Part shown: in pieces, positions 32,610 through 41,177 of the stretch | How the letters are laid out: each line of letters starts with the position of its first letter | Numbering within the stretch: the first letter of the stretch is position 1 | NCBI GenBank assembly: GCA_019119335.1 | Contig: DWXF01000022.1 | Location: 21,841 to 85,840, forward strand | Reading direction: 5' to 3' | From: Candidatus Flavonifractor merdavium | GTDB taxonomy: Bacteria > Bacillota > Clostridia > Oscillospirales > Oscillospiraceae | Length of the DNA stretch: 64,000 nt | The notes under the pieces: model-generated | Told to the model about the DNA's origin: nothing | Seen by the model: only the letters and a program-made list of their open reading frames with translations | Databases searched by the model: none | Made by a program: the position numbers and the translations under genes

Positions 32610-32658
32610 GGAGGCAGTTCAAGCCGTTTTTAAGTTTGGAAAGGTGGGTTTGATAGCA

Positions 32659-33870
32659 ATGGATATGACCGCGCGCCTGCAAGGGCATCAGAAGTGGATC
32701 CAGGAGGAGCTGGAGCGCAGCGTAGCCTTCTGGCTGAACAACGGAATGGACCTGGTCCACGGGGGGGTCTATACCTGTCTGGACCGGGAGGGCAAGGTGT
32801 TTTCCACCGACAAGAGCGTGTGGATGCAGGGCCGGTGCGCCTGGACCTTTGCCTACCTGTGCCACGTGTACGGGGTTAAAGAGGAGTGGCTGAAGGCCAG
32901 CCGCAGCTGTCTGGACTTTATGGAGAAGTACTGCATCAACCGGGCCGCGGGCAATCGGATGTACTTCACCGTCACCGCCGACGGCAAGCCCCTGCGCCAG
33001 CGCCGGTACTGCTTCTCCGAGGGCTTTTACGCCATTGCCAACGCGGAGTATTACGGCGTCACCGGGGAGAAGGTGTGCCTGGAGCGGGCCCGGGCGGCCT
33101 ATGAGCTGATCTGGAATCTGAACCAGGGCCTCATCAAGGACCCCACCGGCCTGGGCGCCAAGACCATTCCCGAGACCCGGTCCGGCCGGGCTCTGGCCAA
33201 TCCCATGATCTACCTGAATATCACCTCCGTCCTCCGTCGGGTGGATCCGGAGCAGGAGGCCCTGTACGACCAGCGGGCCAAGCAGTGTGTGGAGGAGATT
33301 TTCCGCTACCATTACAAGCCCGAGCTGGGCTGCACCCTGGAGAGTGTGGGCCCCAACGGGGAGTTCCGGGGCGACGTGACCGAGGGCCGGGTGGTCAATC
33401 CCGGCCACGACATCGAGTGCTCCTGGTTCCTGATGGAGGACGCCAACCGTCGGGGGGACAAGGACCAGCACGCCACGGCGGTGAAGATCTTCGACCAGGC
33501 CATCAACGCCGGCTGGGACTATCAGTACGGCGGCCTGCTCTACTTTATTGACTGCCTGGGCCGTCCCCCCGAGGCCTATGAGCACGACATGAAGCTGTGG
33601 TGGCCCCACGACGAGATCCTGATTGCTTCTCTGATGATCTACCGTGACACCGGCGACGAGAAGTACCTGACCTGGTTCGAGCGTACCCTGGACTACTGTA
33701 AGGAGCACTTCTCCGACCCCGAGTTCGGCGACTGGTACGGCTATCTCCGCCGGGACGGCAAGCCCACGGAGCCCGCCTGCAAGGGCAGCACCTTCAAGGG
33801 CCCCTTCCACCTGCCGCGCATGCTCATCATGTGCGACCGGATGCTGGACCAGCTGTTGAACAAGGAATGA
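32659..33870 (+). CDS. N-acylglucosamine 2-epimerase (AGE/RenBP type)
   Basis: 403 residues, an (alpha/alpha)6-barrel epimerase. The catalytic-histidine regions are both present: PGHDIECSWFLM and WWPHDEILIASLM. ManNAc is converted to GlcNAc without phosphorylation. The start at 32659 has GGAAAGGTGG upstream; the open frame extends further to 32557 but overlaps the promoter. It is followed after 10 bases by the RpiR regulator. This replaces the ManNAc-6-phosphate epimerase NanE, which is not found in the window. Confidence 0.92.
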   Translation: MDMTARLQGHQKWIQEELERSVAFWLNNGMDLVHGGVYTCLDREGKVFSTDKSVWMQGRCAWTFAYLCHVYGVKEEWLKASRSCLDFMEKYCINRAAGNRMYFTVTADGKPLRQRRYCFSEGFYAIANAEYYGVTGEKVCLERARAAYELIWNLNQGLIKDPTGLGAKTIPETRSGRALANPMIYLNITSVLRRVDPEQEALYDQRAKQCVEEIFRYHYKPELGCTLESVGPNGEFRGDVTEGRVVNPGHDIECSWFLMEDANRRGDKDQHATAVKIFDQAINAGWDYQYGGLLYFIDCLGRPPEAYEHDMKLWWPHDEILIASLMIYRDTGDEKYLTWFERTLDYCKEHFSDPEFGDWYGYLRRDGKPTEPACKGSTFKGPFHLPRMLIMCDRMLDQLLNKE

Positions 33871-33880
33871 GGGGGCGCCT

Positions 33881-34741
33881 ATGCCCTTGGGTAATGTTTT
33901 TGAAAAAATCAACACTGAGTATTACGAATTGACCAGTGCAGAGAAAAAGGTGGCCGACTACGCAGTGATCCACCAGCAGCGCACCCAGTTCATGTCCATC
34001 TCCGAACTGGCGGAGGAGGCGGGGGTGGCGGAGGCCACCATCTCCCGTTTTTGCCGCCGGCTGGGCTATAAGGGATACAGTGCGTTCAAGCTGGCCATTG
34101 CCACCGCCACCGCCACCGCCGGCCGGGGCGAGCAGTCCCCCAGGGAGGACCAGGTGCTGTCGGCGGACAGCGTGCAGGAGATGGCCCGGAAGGTGTATGA
34201 CGCCGATCTGGCGGCCATGACCCAGACCCTGGAGCTTGTCCAGCCGGAGACCATCCGCAAGGCGGCGGATCTGCTGGTGTCGGCCAACCGGGTGCTGTGC
34301 ATGGGACAGGGGGGCTCCATGATCCTGGCCCAGGAGTGCGCCCATCTGTTCAGCACCGTACAGCCCAATTTTGTTCCCGTGATGGACTCCCACCTGCAGG
34401 CCATGGCCGCCGCCCAGCTGACGCCGGGAGACGCGGTGATCTACTTCTCCTACTCCGGTTCCACCAAGGAGCTGCTGAAAAACCTCCGTATCATCCGGGA
34501 GCGGAAGGCCAGGGTGCTGCTGATCACCCGTTTCCCCAAGTCCCCCGGCGCCTCCTTCGCCGACGTGGTGCTCCAGTGCGGCTCCCGGGAGGGTCCGCTG
34601 CAGGGCGGCTCCGTGGCCGCCCGTATCGCCCAGCTCTATCTGCTGGACGTGCTCTTCGGCGAGGTGTGCCGCCGGGACCCGGAGGGCTGTCTGAGGAGGC
34701 AGGAGATGGTGGCCGAGGTGCTGTCTGATAAGCATATCTGA
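33881..34741 (+). CDS. MurR/RpiR family regulator of the amino-sugar locus
   Basis: 286 residues. The N-terminal RpiR helix-turn-helix is at about 1-77 (LTSAEKKVADYAV ... SISELAEEAGVAEATISRFCRRLGYKGYSAFK). A SIS sugar-phosphate-binding domain fills about 110-250 (ILCMGQGGS-type and YFSYSGSTKE motifs). Such proteins sense ManNAc-6-P, GlcN-6-P or related effectors. It lies between the epimerase and the transporter operon, whose promoter has a TGTAC-N6-GTACA dyad that is a likely operator. Confidence 0.92.
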   Translation: MPLGNVFEKINTEYYELTSAEKKVADYAVIHQQRTQFMSISELAEEAGVAEATISRFCRRLGYKGYSAFKLAIATATATAGRGEQSPREDQVLSADSVQEMARKVYDADLAAMTQTLELVQPETIRKAADLLVSANRVLCMGQGGSMILAQECAHLFSTVQPNFVPVMDSHLQAMAAAQLTPGDAVIYFSYSGSTKELLKNLRIIRERKARVLLITRFPKSPGASFADVVLQCGSREGPLQGGSVAARIAQLYLLDVLFGEVCRRDPEGCLRRQEMVAEVLSDKHI

Positions 34742-34805
34742 CGGCGGTTGAAAATGAAAGAAATTTGCAGAAGGAAAAAGCGAAGAAAAAATTTTTGAAA
34801 TCGTA

Positions 34806-34834
34806 TTGACAAATCCTGTACGGAACTGTACAAT
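34806..34834 (+). promoter_or_regulatory. Promoter of the ABC transporter/nan operon
   Basis: TTGACA (34806-34811), 17 bases, TACAAT (34829-34834). Confidence 0.88.
34817..34832. promoter_or_regulatory. Likely operator TGTAC-N6-GTACA
   Basis: An exact 5+5 inverted repeat (TGTACGGAACTGTACA) covers the promoter spacer and half of the -10 box, so bound protein would block RNA polymerase. The RpiR regulator encoded immediately upstream is the natural candidate. Confidence 0.6.
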
Positions 34835-34895
34835 CTATACAACGGTTCCTTTGTAGGAAAGAAGCAATTTTATAAAAAATGAGGAGGATATGACT

Positions 34896-36245
34896 ATGAA
34901 CATGAAGAAACCGCTTGCCCTCCTGCTGGCCGCTGGCATGACCCTCGGCCTGGCTGCCTGCGGCGGTACCCAGGGCAGCACCCAGTCCCCCGCTGCCGGC
35001 GGCGAGACCGGCGGCAGCAACACCGGCAGCACGGTGGAGCTGAGCCTGTGGGCCTTCAACATCGGCGGCTTTACCGAGGCTTCCAACTGGGATTCCCTGA
35101 TCGCCGCCTTTAACGAGGCCAACCCCGGCATCAATGTCACCGTCACCCCCATCAACTACCAGGACGGCGACCAGAAGCTGACCACCGCCATCAGCTCCAA
35201 CAATGCCCCCGACATCATCTTTGAGGGTCCCGAGCGCATCGTGGGCAACTATGCCCGCAACGGCCTGATGGTGGACCTGGGCGACCTGTGGACTTCCGGC
35301 GGCTCCGACATCGCCGAGGGTATCTCCTCCGTGTCCCAGCTGGACGGTACTTACTATATGTATCCCCTGAGCGTGGCCGCCCACTGCATGGCCATTAACT
35401 ACGAGGCCTTTGAGGCCGCCGGCGCCCTGCAGTATCTGGACGAGGAGAACCGCACCTGGACCACCGACAACTTCGTGAAGGCCATGGAGGCCGTTCGCGA
35501 TGCCGCCGCTAACGGCACCATCGCTGTAAAGGTTCCCGGTATCATCTACTGCGGCGCTCAGGGCGGCGACCAGGGCACCCGTGCTCTGGTGAACAACCTG
35601 TACTCCGACTACTATGTCAATGAGGACGGCACCTCTTATCTGGCCAACAGCGAGAATAACGTGAAGGCCCTGACCCTGCTGCAGGATATGGTGAACAACG
35701 GCTCTATGAGCGCCAACGCCAGCTTCGCCGCTGCCGACGAGCTGCAGGCCTTTGCCAACCAGACCGCCGCCGTGACCTTCTGCTGGAACTACTCCAACTA
35801 CACCCAGTATGCCGAGCAGACTCAGTTCACTCCCTTCGCCATGGCTTTCCCCTCTGACGACGGTGTGCCTGAGCTGGAGATGGCCGGCCCCTATGGCTTT
35901 GGTATCTTCAACAACGGCGACGAGGCCAAGATCGAGGCCGCCAAGAAGTTCATCCAGTTCATCTGCGACGACCAGACCGCCGGCGTGGAGGCTGTGAAGA
36001 CCACCGGCTTCTTCCCCGTGCACTCCAGCTGGGGCGACGTCTATGCCGATGCCGAGGACGCCGAGCTCCGCGCTCCCTTTGCTCTGATGAGCGATTATCT
36101 GGGCCGTTACTACAACCTGACCGGCGGTTGGACCGAGCAGCGCGCCCTGTGGTGGCCCATGCTGGCTGAGATCATGACCACCGGCGCCGACGTGCAGACC
36201 GCGGCTGACAACTTTGTTCAGCAGGCTAACGCCAACATCGGCTGA
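34896..36245 (+). CDS. Sugar ABC transporter substrate-binding lipoprotein
   Basis: 449 residues with a lipobox (LGLAAC) and a Gly/Ser/Thr-rich spacer, then an extracellular solute-binding protein family 1 fold (VELSLWAFNIGG ... FNEANPGINVTVTPINYQ). The ATG at 34896 is preferred over one six bases earlier because AGGAGG is eight bases away. It is the first gene of the transporter operon and is followed by a hairpin that would keep its mRNA level above that of the permeases. In this locus it probably binds sialic acid or a related amino sugar. Confidence 0.9.
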   Translation: MNMKKPLALLLAAGMTLGLAACGGTQGSTQSPAAGGETGGSNTGSTVELSLWAFNIGGFTEASNWDSLIAAFNEANPGINVTVTPINYQDGDQKLTTAISSNNAPDIIFEGPERIVGNYARNGLMVDLGDLWTSGGSDIAEGISSVSQLDGTYYMYPLSVAAHCMAINYEAFEAAGALQYLDEENRTWTTDNFVKAMEAVRDAAANGTIAVKVPGIIYCGAQGGDQGTRALVNNLYSDYYVNEDGTSYLANSENNVKALTLLQDMVNNGSMSANASFAAADELQAFANQTAAVTFCWNYSNYTQYAEQTQFTPFAMAFPSDDGVPELEMAGPYGFGIFNNGDEAKIEAAKKFIQFICDDQTAGVEAVKTTGFFPVHSSWGDVYADAEDAELRAPFALMSDYLGRYYNLTGGWTEQRALWWPMLAEIMTTGADVQTAADNFVQQANANIG

Positions 36246-36282
36246 CCCTGAGCCGACAAGCCTGACGTGAGGTAACAATGTT

Positions 36283-36318
36283 GTGCCCGCTCCCTGAGAG
36301 GGGGCGGGCACATTTTTT
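36283..36318 (+). terminator. Partial terminator between binding protein and permeases
   Basis: A 12-bp stem with one wobble (36283-36294 with 36300-36311), followed by ATTTTTTA. It probably reduces but does not stop transcription, since the permease genes have no obvious promoter of their own. Confidence 0.75.
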
Positions 36319-36371
36319 ATCTCCGGGAGGTCCCGGACAAGCGATACTAGATTGAAAGAGGGGAGAGACTC

Positions 36372-37307
36372 ATGGCGCAAAACACCGTAGCGGCTCCGGC
36401 CCAGACCAAGCCAAAGAAGCAGAAGCCATCCCAATTCTCCGGCATGAGCAAGGCATTGGTCCGGAGAGAGACCATTTCCGCCTACTTATTCCTGCTGCCC
36501 AGCCTGATTTTCTTTGTTTCCTTTGTGGTGGTACCCATGTTTATCTGCGTGGTGTACAGCTTCCTGGACTACGGTCTGGGCGGCGTAAAGGGCTTTGCTG
36601 GATTTGATAACTACATCAAATTATTTCAGGACCCCGTTTTCCACCGGGGCTTTCTGAACACGGTGCTCATCGTGGTGGTGGCGGTGCCCACGGTTACCGC
36701 CTTCTCCCTGTGGGTGAGCTCCGCCATCTACAAGATGCACCCCCTGCCCCGCTCCTTCTTCCGCTGTGTGTTCTACCTGCCGGTGGTCACCGGCTCGGTG
36801 GCCATCACCGTGGTGTGGAAGTGGATCCTCCACCCCTATTACGGCCTGCTCAACCAGGTGGCCGGCACCGGTACCTTTGACTGGCTGGGCAATCAGCACA
36901 CCGCCATCTGGTTTATCATCCTGATTCTGTTTACCACCTCCATCGGCCAGCCCATCGTGCTGTATGTGGCGGCCCTGGGCAACGTGGACCAGTCCCTGGT
37001 GGAGGCCGCTCAGGTGGACGGCGCCACCAAGCTCCAGGTGTTCTGGAAGATCAAATGGCCCCAGATCATGCCCACCACCCTGTACGTACTGGTCATCACC
37101 ACCATCAACTCCTTCCAGTGCTTCGCCCTCATCCAGCTGCTGACCAAGGGCGGCCCGCTGAACTCCACCATGACCATCATGTATCAGGTGTACGACACCG
37201 CCTACCGGCTCAACGATCTGGGCTACGCCAACGCCATCGGCGTGGTGCTGGCCATCATCATCGCCATTTTCTCCGCGGTCCAGTTCAAGCTGGCCAAGAC
37301 TGAGTAA
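36372..37307 (+). CDS. Sugar ABC transporter permease (MalF/UgpA type)
   Basis: 311 residues with six main membrane helices. The EAA loop (EAAQVDGATKLQVFWKIKWPQIMP) that contacts the ATPase is intact. A polar N-terminal 30 residues precedes the first helix. GGGGAGAG upstream of ATG. It pairs with the next permease. Confidence 0.93.
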   Translation: MAQNTVAAPAQTKPKKQKPSQFSGMSKALVRRETISAYLFLLPSLIFFVSFVVVPMFICVVYSFLDYGLGGVKGFAGFDNYIKLFQDPVFHRGFLNTVLIVVVAVPTVTAFSLWVSSAIYKMHPLPRSFFRCVFYLPVVTGSVAITVVWKWILHPYYGLLNQVAGTGTFDWLGNQHTAIWFIILILFTTSIGQPIVLYVAALGNVDQSLVEAAQVDGATKLQVFWKIKWPQIMPTTLYVLVITTINSFQCFALIQLLTKGGPLNSTMTIMYQVYDTAYRLNDLGYANAIGVVLAIIIAIFSAVQFKLAKTE

Positions 37308-37322
37308 GGGGGGAGAGAGAAC

Positions 37323-38168
37323 ATGAAAGCGAAAACCACCGATCTGAGCGGAACGTCCACCGGCTATAAGGTATTTGCCGCCGTGGTGCTGGTGCTGCTG
37401 GCGATTTTCTTCCTGTTCCCCCTGTACTGGATCGTCACCGGCTCCTTCAAGAACGTCATTGAGATCAACGCCAACTATCCCATCTGGTTCCCCCAGAACC
37501 CTACTGTGGAGAACTACGCCGAGCTGTTTGAGCGCCCCGCGTTTAAGTGGCTGTTCAACATCATCTTCATCTCCGCCGCCGCCATGGTGCTCACCTGCCT
37601 CACCGCCGCGCTGGCCGGCTATGCCCTGGGCAAGAAGCGGTTCTATGGCCGGGCCGTCCTGTTTACCATTATTATCTGCGCCATGGCCCTGCCCAAGCAG
37701 GTCATTGTTATCCCCCTGCTGCAGGAGATGACCTTCTTCCACATGAACGACAACCTGTGGGCCGTGATTCTGCCCACCGTGGGCTGGCCCTTCGGCGTGT
37801 TCCTGATGAAGCAGTTCTCCGAGACCATCCCCAACGAGATCCTGGAGGCGGCCCGGGTGGACGGCGCGGGCGAGCTGCGTACCTTCTTCAGCGTGGTGTT
37901 CCCCATGATCAAGCCGGGCATCGGCGCGCTGGCTATCTTTACCTTCGTCAATACCTGGAACGACTACTTCCTCCAGCTGGTCATGCTGACCAGTGACAAG
38001 AACTGGACCCTGCCCCTGGCCATCGCCAACCTGCAGGGTGAAATGTCCACCGACTTCGGCCTGATCATGGCCGGTGCGGCCCTGGCGGCCATCCCCATTG
38101 TGGTGGTGTTCATCGCCTTCCAGAAATACTTCACGCAGGGTATTGCCATGGGCGCGGTAAAGGGTTAA
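37323..38168 (+). CDS. Sugar ABC transporter permease (MalG/UgpE type)
   Basis: 281 residues, six membrane helices, EAA loop EAARVDGAGELRTFFSVVFPMIKP near residues 180-200. It starts 15 bases after the first permease gene. The matching ATPase is at the other end of the operon (41178). Confidence 0.93.
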   Translation: MKAKTTDLSGTSTGYKVFAAVVLVLLAIFFLFPLYWIVTGSFKNVIEINANYPIWFPQNPTVENYAELFERPAFKWLFNIIFISAAAMVLTCLTAALAGYALGKKRFYGRAVLFTIIICAMALPKQVIVIPLLQEMTFFHMNDNLWAVILPTVGWPFGVFLMKQFSETIPNEILEAARVDGAGELRTFFSVVFPMIKPGIGALAIFTFVNTWNDYFLQLVMLTSDKNWTLPLAIANLQGEMSTDFGLIMAGAALAAIPIVVVFIAFQKYFTQGIAMGAVKG

Positions 38169-38202
38169 AATTGTATATCAAGATTGAGAGAAGGATTGTA
38201 AT

Positions 38203-39108
38203 ATGAGCGACCTGAAAAAGTACCAGGGCGTCATCCCTGCTTTTTATGCCTGCTATGATGAGGCGGGCAACATTTCTCCCGAGGGCGTCCGCGCCCTGAC
38301 CCGGCACCTGATCGGCAAGGGGGTCAACGGCCTGTATGTGGGCGGTTCCTCCGGCGAGTGCATCTACCACAGCGTGGCTGAGCGTAAGCTGGTGCTGGAG
38401 AACGTGATGGCCGAGGCCAAAGGCAAGGTGGTCATCATCGCCCATGTGGCCTGCAACAACACCGCCGACTCCTGCGAGCTGGCCGCCCACGCCGAGAGCC
38501 TGGGCGTGGACGCCATCGCCGCCATCCCTCCCATCTATTTCCACCTGCCTGAGTACGGTATTGCCCAGTACTGGAACGATATTTCCGCCGCCGCTCCCAA
38601 TACCGACTTCATCATCTACAACATCCCCCAGCTGGCCGGCGTGGCCCTCACCCCGTCCCTGCTGGCTGAGATGAAGAAGAACCCCCGTGTCATCGGTGTG
38701 AAGAACTCCTCCATGCCCGTCCAGGATATCCAGATGTGGCGGGACGCCGGGGTTATCGTGTTCAACGGGCCCGACGAGCAGTACATCTCCGGCCTGGCCA
38801 TGGGCGCCTGCGCCGGTATCGGCGGCACCTACGCCGTCATGCCCGAGCTGTTCCTGAAGATTTACGACCACTTCCAGAAGGGCGAGATGGAGCCCGCCCG
38901 TCAGATCCAGAACGACATTGACCGCATCATCTATAAGATGTGCTCCGCCCACGGCAACCTGTATGCCGTGATGAAGGCCATTCTGGCCAAGAGCGGCGTG
39001 GTCTGCGGCTCTGTCCGCAAGCCCATGCCCGGCCTCATTGACAGCGATGCCGCCGTGGTGGACGAGGCCGCCGCCATGATCGCCGCCGCCATCGCCAAGT
39101 ATTGCTGA
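38203..39108 (+). CDS. nanA: N-acetylneuraminate lyase
   Basis: 301 residues of the DHDPS/NAL TIM-barrel family. Schiff-base Lys167 is in VIGVKNSS and catalytic Tyr139 in IIYNIPQ. The carboxylate-binding loop GGSSGE (48-52) precedes CIYHS. These fit a sialic acid lyase, which splits Neu5Ac into ManNAc and pyruvate; the downstream nagB-nagA and upstream epimerase support this over dihydrodipicolinate synthase. It is 34 bases after the permease. Confidence 0.9.
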   Translation: MSDLKKYQGVIPAFYACYDEAGNISPEGVRALTRHLIGKGVNGLYVGGSSGECIYHSVAERKLVLENVMAEAKGKVVIIAHVACNNTADSCELAAHAESLGVDAIAAIPPIYFHLPEYGIAQYWNDISAAAPNTDFIIYNIPQLAGVALTPSLLAEMKKNPRVIGVKNSSMPVQDIQMWRDAGVIVFNGPDEQYISGLAMGACAGIGGTYAVMPELFLKIYDHFQKGEMEPARQIQNDIDRIIYKMCSAHGNLYAVMKAILAKSGVVCGSVRKPMPGLIDSDAAVVDEAAAMIAAAIAKYC

Positions 39109-39123
39109 TAGGAGAAAACCGGT

Positions 39124-39876
39124 ATGCGTATTTATCAATCGGAAGATTATAAGTCCATGAGCCGCCGGGCGGCCAATATCATTTCCGCTCAGGTGATCTA
39201 CAAGCCCGACTGCGTGCTGGGTCTGGCCACCGGCGGAACCCCGGTGGGTACCTACAAGCAGCTGGTGGACTGGTACAAGGAGGGGGATCTGTCCTTTGCC
39301 GAGGTCCGCTCGGTGAACCTGGACGAGTATCTGGGCCTGTCCCCCCACCATGAGCAGAGCTACCGCTATTTCATGCAGAGCAATCTGTTTGATCACATTG
39401 ACATCAAGCCGGAGAATACCCACGTGCTCAACGGCCTGGCCAAAGATCCCCAGGCGGAGTGCGCGGCTTACAACAAGCTGATCCAGGACCTGGGCGGCAT
39501 TGACCTGCAGCTGCTGGGCATGGGCCACAACGGCCATATCGCCTTTAACGAGCCCGGCGACGACTTCGGCCTGGAGACCCATCTGGTCACCCTCACCGAC
39601 CGCACCATTGACGCGAACACCCGGTTCTTCGACAGCCGGGACGACGTGCCCCGCCAGGCCCTGAGCATGGGCATCAAGAACATCATGAACGCCCGGCGGA
39701 TCCTGATGGTGGTCAGCGGCGAGGACAAGGCGGAGGCCGTGCTCAAGGCCTTTGCCGGCCCCGTGACCAAGGAGGTGCCCGCCTCCGTGCTGCAGCTCCA
39801 CCCCGACGTGACTCTGGTGGCTGACAAGGCCGCCCTCAGCAAACTGGTGGAAGCAGGTGTGCCTGTATGCGGATAA
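39124..39876 (+). CDS. nagB: Glucosamine-6-phosphate deaminase
   Basis: 250 residues. Motifs: GLATGGTP near 35-42, NLDEYLG (catalytic Asp) and GHNGHIAFNEPG (catalytic His and Glu). The enzyme converts GlcN-6-P to fructose-6-P and ammonia, feeding glycolysis. It overlaps nagA by 10 bases, so the two are coupled. Confidence 0.96.
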   Translation: MRIYQSEDYKSMSRRAANIISAQVIYKPDCVLGLATGGTPVGTYKQLVDWYKEGDLSFAEVRSVNLDEYLGLSPHHEQSYRYFMQSNLFDHIDIKPENTHVLNGLAKDPQAECAAYNKLIQDLGGIDLQLLGMGHNGHIAFNEPGDDFGLETHLVTLTDRTIDANTRFFDSRDDVPRQALSMGIKNIMNARRILMVVSGEDKAEAVLKAFAGPVTKEVPASVLQLHPDVTLVADKAALSKLVEAGVPVCG

Positions 39877-40988
39877 CCGGCGGTCAGGTCTTTGACCTGC
39901 AGGAGGGGTTTGTACAGCGGGACGTGTGCTTTGACGGCCGCCTCCTCTCCAATTCCAGCTCCGACGGCCAGAGCTATGATGCCACTGGCTGCTATGTGAT
40001 TCCCGGGCTCACAGACCTGCACTTCCACGGCTGCAAGGGCCACGATTTTTCCGACGGCGACCCGGAGGGGCTGCAGGTGATGGCTGAGTATGAGCTGTCC
40101 CGGGGCGTGACCCAGATCTGTCCGGCGGGCATGACCCTGCTGGAGGAGCAGCTGACTAAAATCTGCCAGGTAGCCGCCGCCCACCGGGCGGCCGACATGC
40201 CAGGCGCCGCCCTGTGCGGCATCAACCTGGAGGGACCCTTCCTCTCCATGGCCAAGAAGGGCGCCCAGAACGGGGACTGGCTCCACGCCCCTGACGTGGC
40301 CATGCTCCGCCGCCTGATGGCGGCCTCTCAGGGCCTGGTGAAGCTGGTGTCCCTGGCTCCCGAGGAGCCCGGCGCCATGGAGTTTATTGAGGCGGTGGAG
40401 AGTGAGGTCACCGTCTCACTGGCCCACACCACGGCGGACTACGACACCGCTATGGAGGCCTTCCGTCTGGGCGCCCGTCAGGTGACCCACCTGTTCAATG
40501 CCATGCCCCCCTTCAGCCACCGGGCTCCCGGCGTGGTTGGGGCGGCCTTGGATACCCCCCTGTGCAATGTAGAGCTGATCTGCGACGGCGTACATATCCA
40601 CCCCGCGGTGGTGAGGGCCGTGTTCAAGATGTTCGGCGCCAAGCGGGTGATCCTGATTTCGGACACCATGCGGGCCGCCGGTATGCCCGACGGCGCCTAT
40701 ACCCTGGGCGGTCAGGACGTGACCGTAAAGGGCAAGTACGCCACCCTGGCCGACGGCACCCTGGCCGGCTCGGTCACCGACCTGATGAGCTGCATGAAAA
40801 CCGCTGTGTCCTTCGGCATTCCCCTGGCGGATGCCGTGCGGGCCGCCGCGGTGAACCCGGCCAAGTCCATCGGCATTTTCAGCCGGGCCGGCAGCCTGGA
40901 GCCCGGCAAGCGGGCCAATGTGGTCATTCTGGATGAAAATCTGGAAGTGAAAGATGTCTTTTTCCGCGGCAAGCCAGTCAGCCGCTGA
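39867..40988 (+). CDS. nagA: N-acetylglucosamine-6-phosphate deacetylase
   Basis: 373 residues, amidohydrolase fold. The metal-binding HFHGC motif is at about 52-56, the Glu of NLEGPFL near 113-119, the substrate and metal histidines in SLAHTTADY and THLFNAM, and the catalytic Asp in VILISDTM. It removes acetate from GlcNAc-6-P before NagB. Confidence 0.96.
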   Translation: MRITGGQVFDLQEGFVQRDVCFDGRLLSNSSSDGQSYDATGCYVIPGLTDLHFHGCKGHDFSDGDPEGLQVMAEYELSRGVTQICPAGMTLLEEQLTKICQVAAAHRAADMPGAALCGINLEGPFLSMAKKGAQNGDWLHAPDVAMLRRLMAASQGLVKLVSLAPEEPGAMEFIEAVESEVTVSLAHTTADYDTAMEAFRLGARQVTHLFNAMPPFSHRAPGVVGAALDTPLCNVELICDGVHIHPAVVRAVFKMFGAKRVILISDTMRAAGMPDGAYTLGGQDVTVKGKYATLADGTLAGSVTDLMSCMKTAVSFGIPLADAVRAAAVNPAKSIGIFSRAGSLEPGKRANVVILDENLEVKDVFFRGKPVSR

Positions 40989-41011
40989 TAAAGAACCCCC
41001 AAATCAAGCCT

Positions 41012-41133
41012 CCGGTCCTACTCCATTTTCATAGGGCCGGGAGAGCCGTCAAAAAGGAGGAAAAAACCGCCGGCCGGCGGTGCGGCAGTGTGGAGACCTG
41101 TCGTAAAGTCCGTGGGGCAGCCACTCCCCACGG
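41012..41133 (+). promoter_or_regulatory. Hairpin-rich leader before the ABC ATPase
   Basis: Three stems lie between nagA and the ATPase gene: 9 bp (41012-41020/41032-41040), a 16-base perfect palindrome ACCGCCGGCCGGCGGT (41066-41081) and 8 bp (41110-41117/41126-41133). An unused AGGAGG sits at 41056-41061 with no start codon nearby. No known riboswitch core is recognised. It may process or attenuate the transcript. Confidence 0.4.
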
Positions 41134-41177
41134 GTGAGAGGGCGGTTGCGGAGGCAGCGTCCTTACGGCCAAGCATT

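Noticed and set aside
38203..39108. Dihydrodipicolinate synthase (dapA) instead of nanA
   Set aside because: The family fold is shared, but the GGSSGE loop and the nagB/nagA/epimerase context favour sialic acid lyase.
41040..41140. glmS-type ribozyme near the GlcN-6-P genes
   Set aside because: The context is attractive, but the conserved glmS core and cleavage-site sequence are not present, and the downstream gene is an ABC ATPase.
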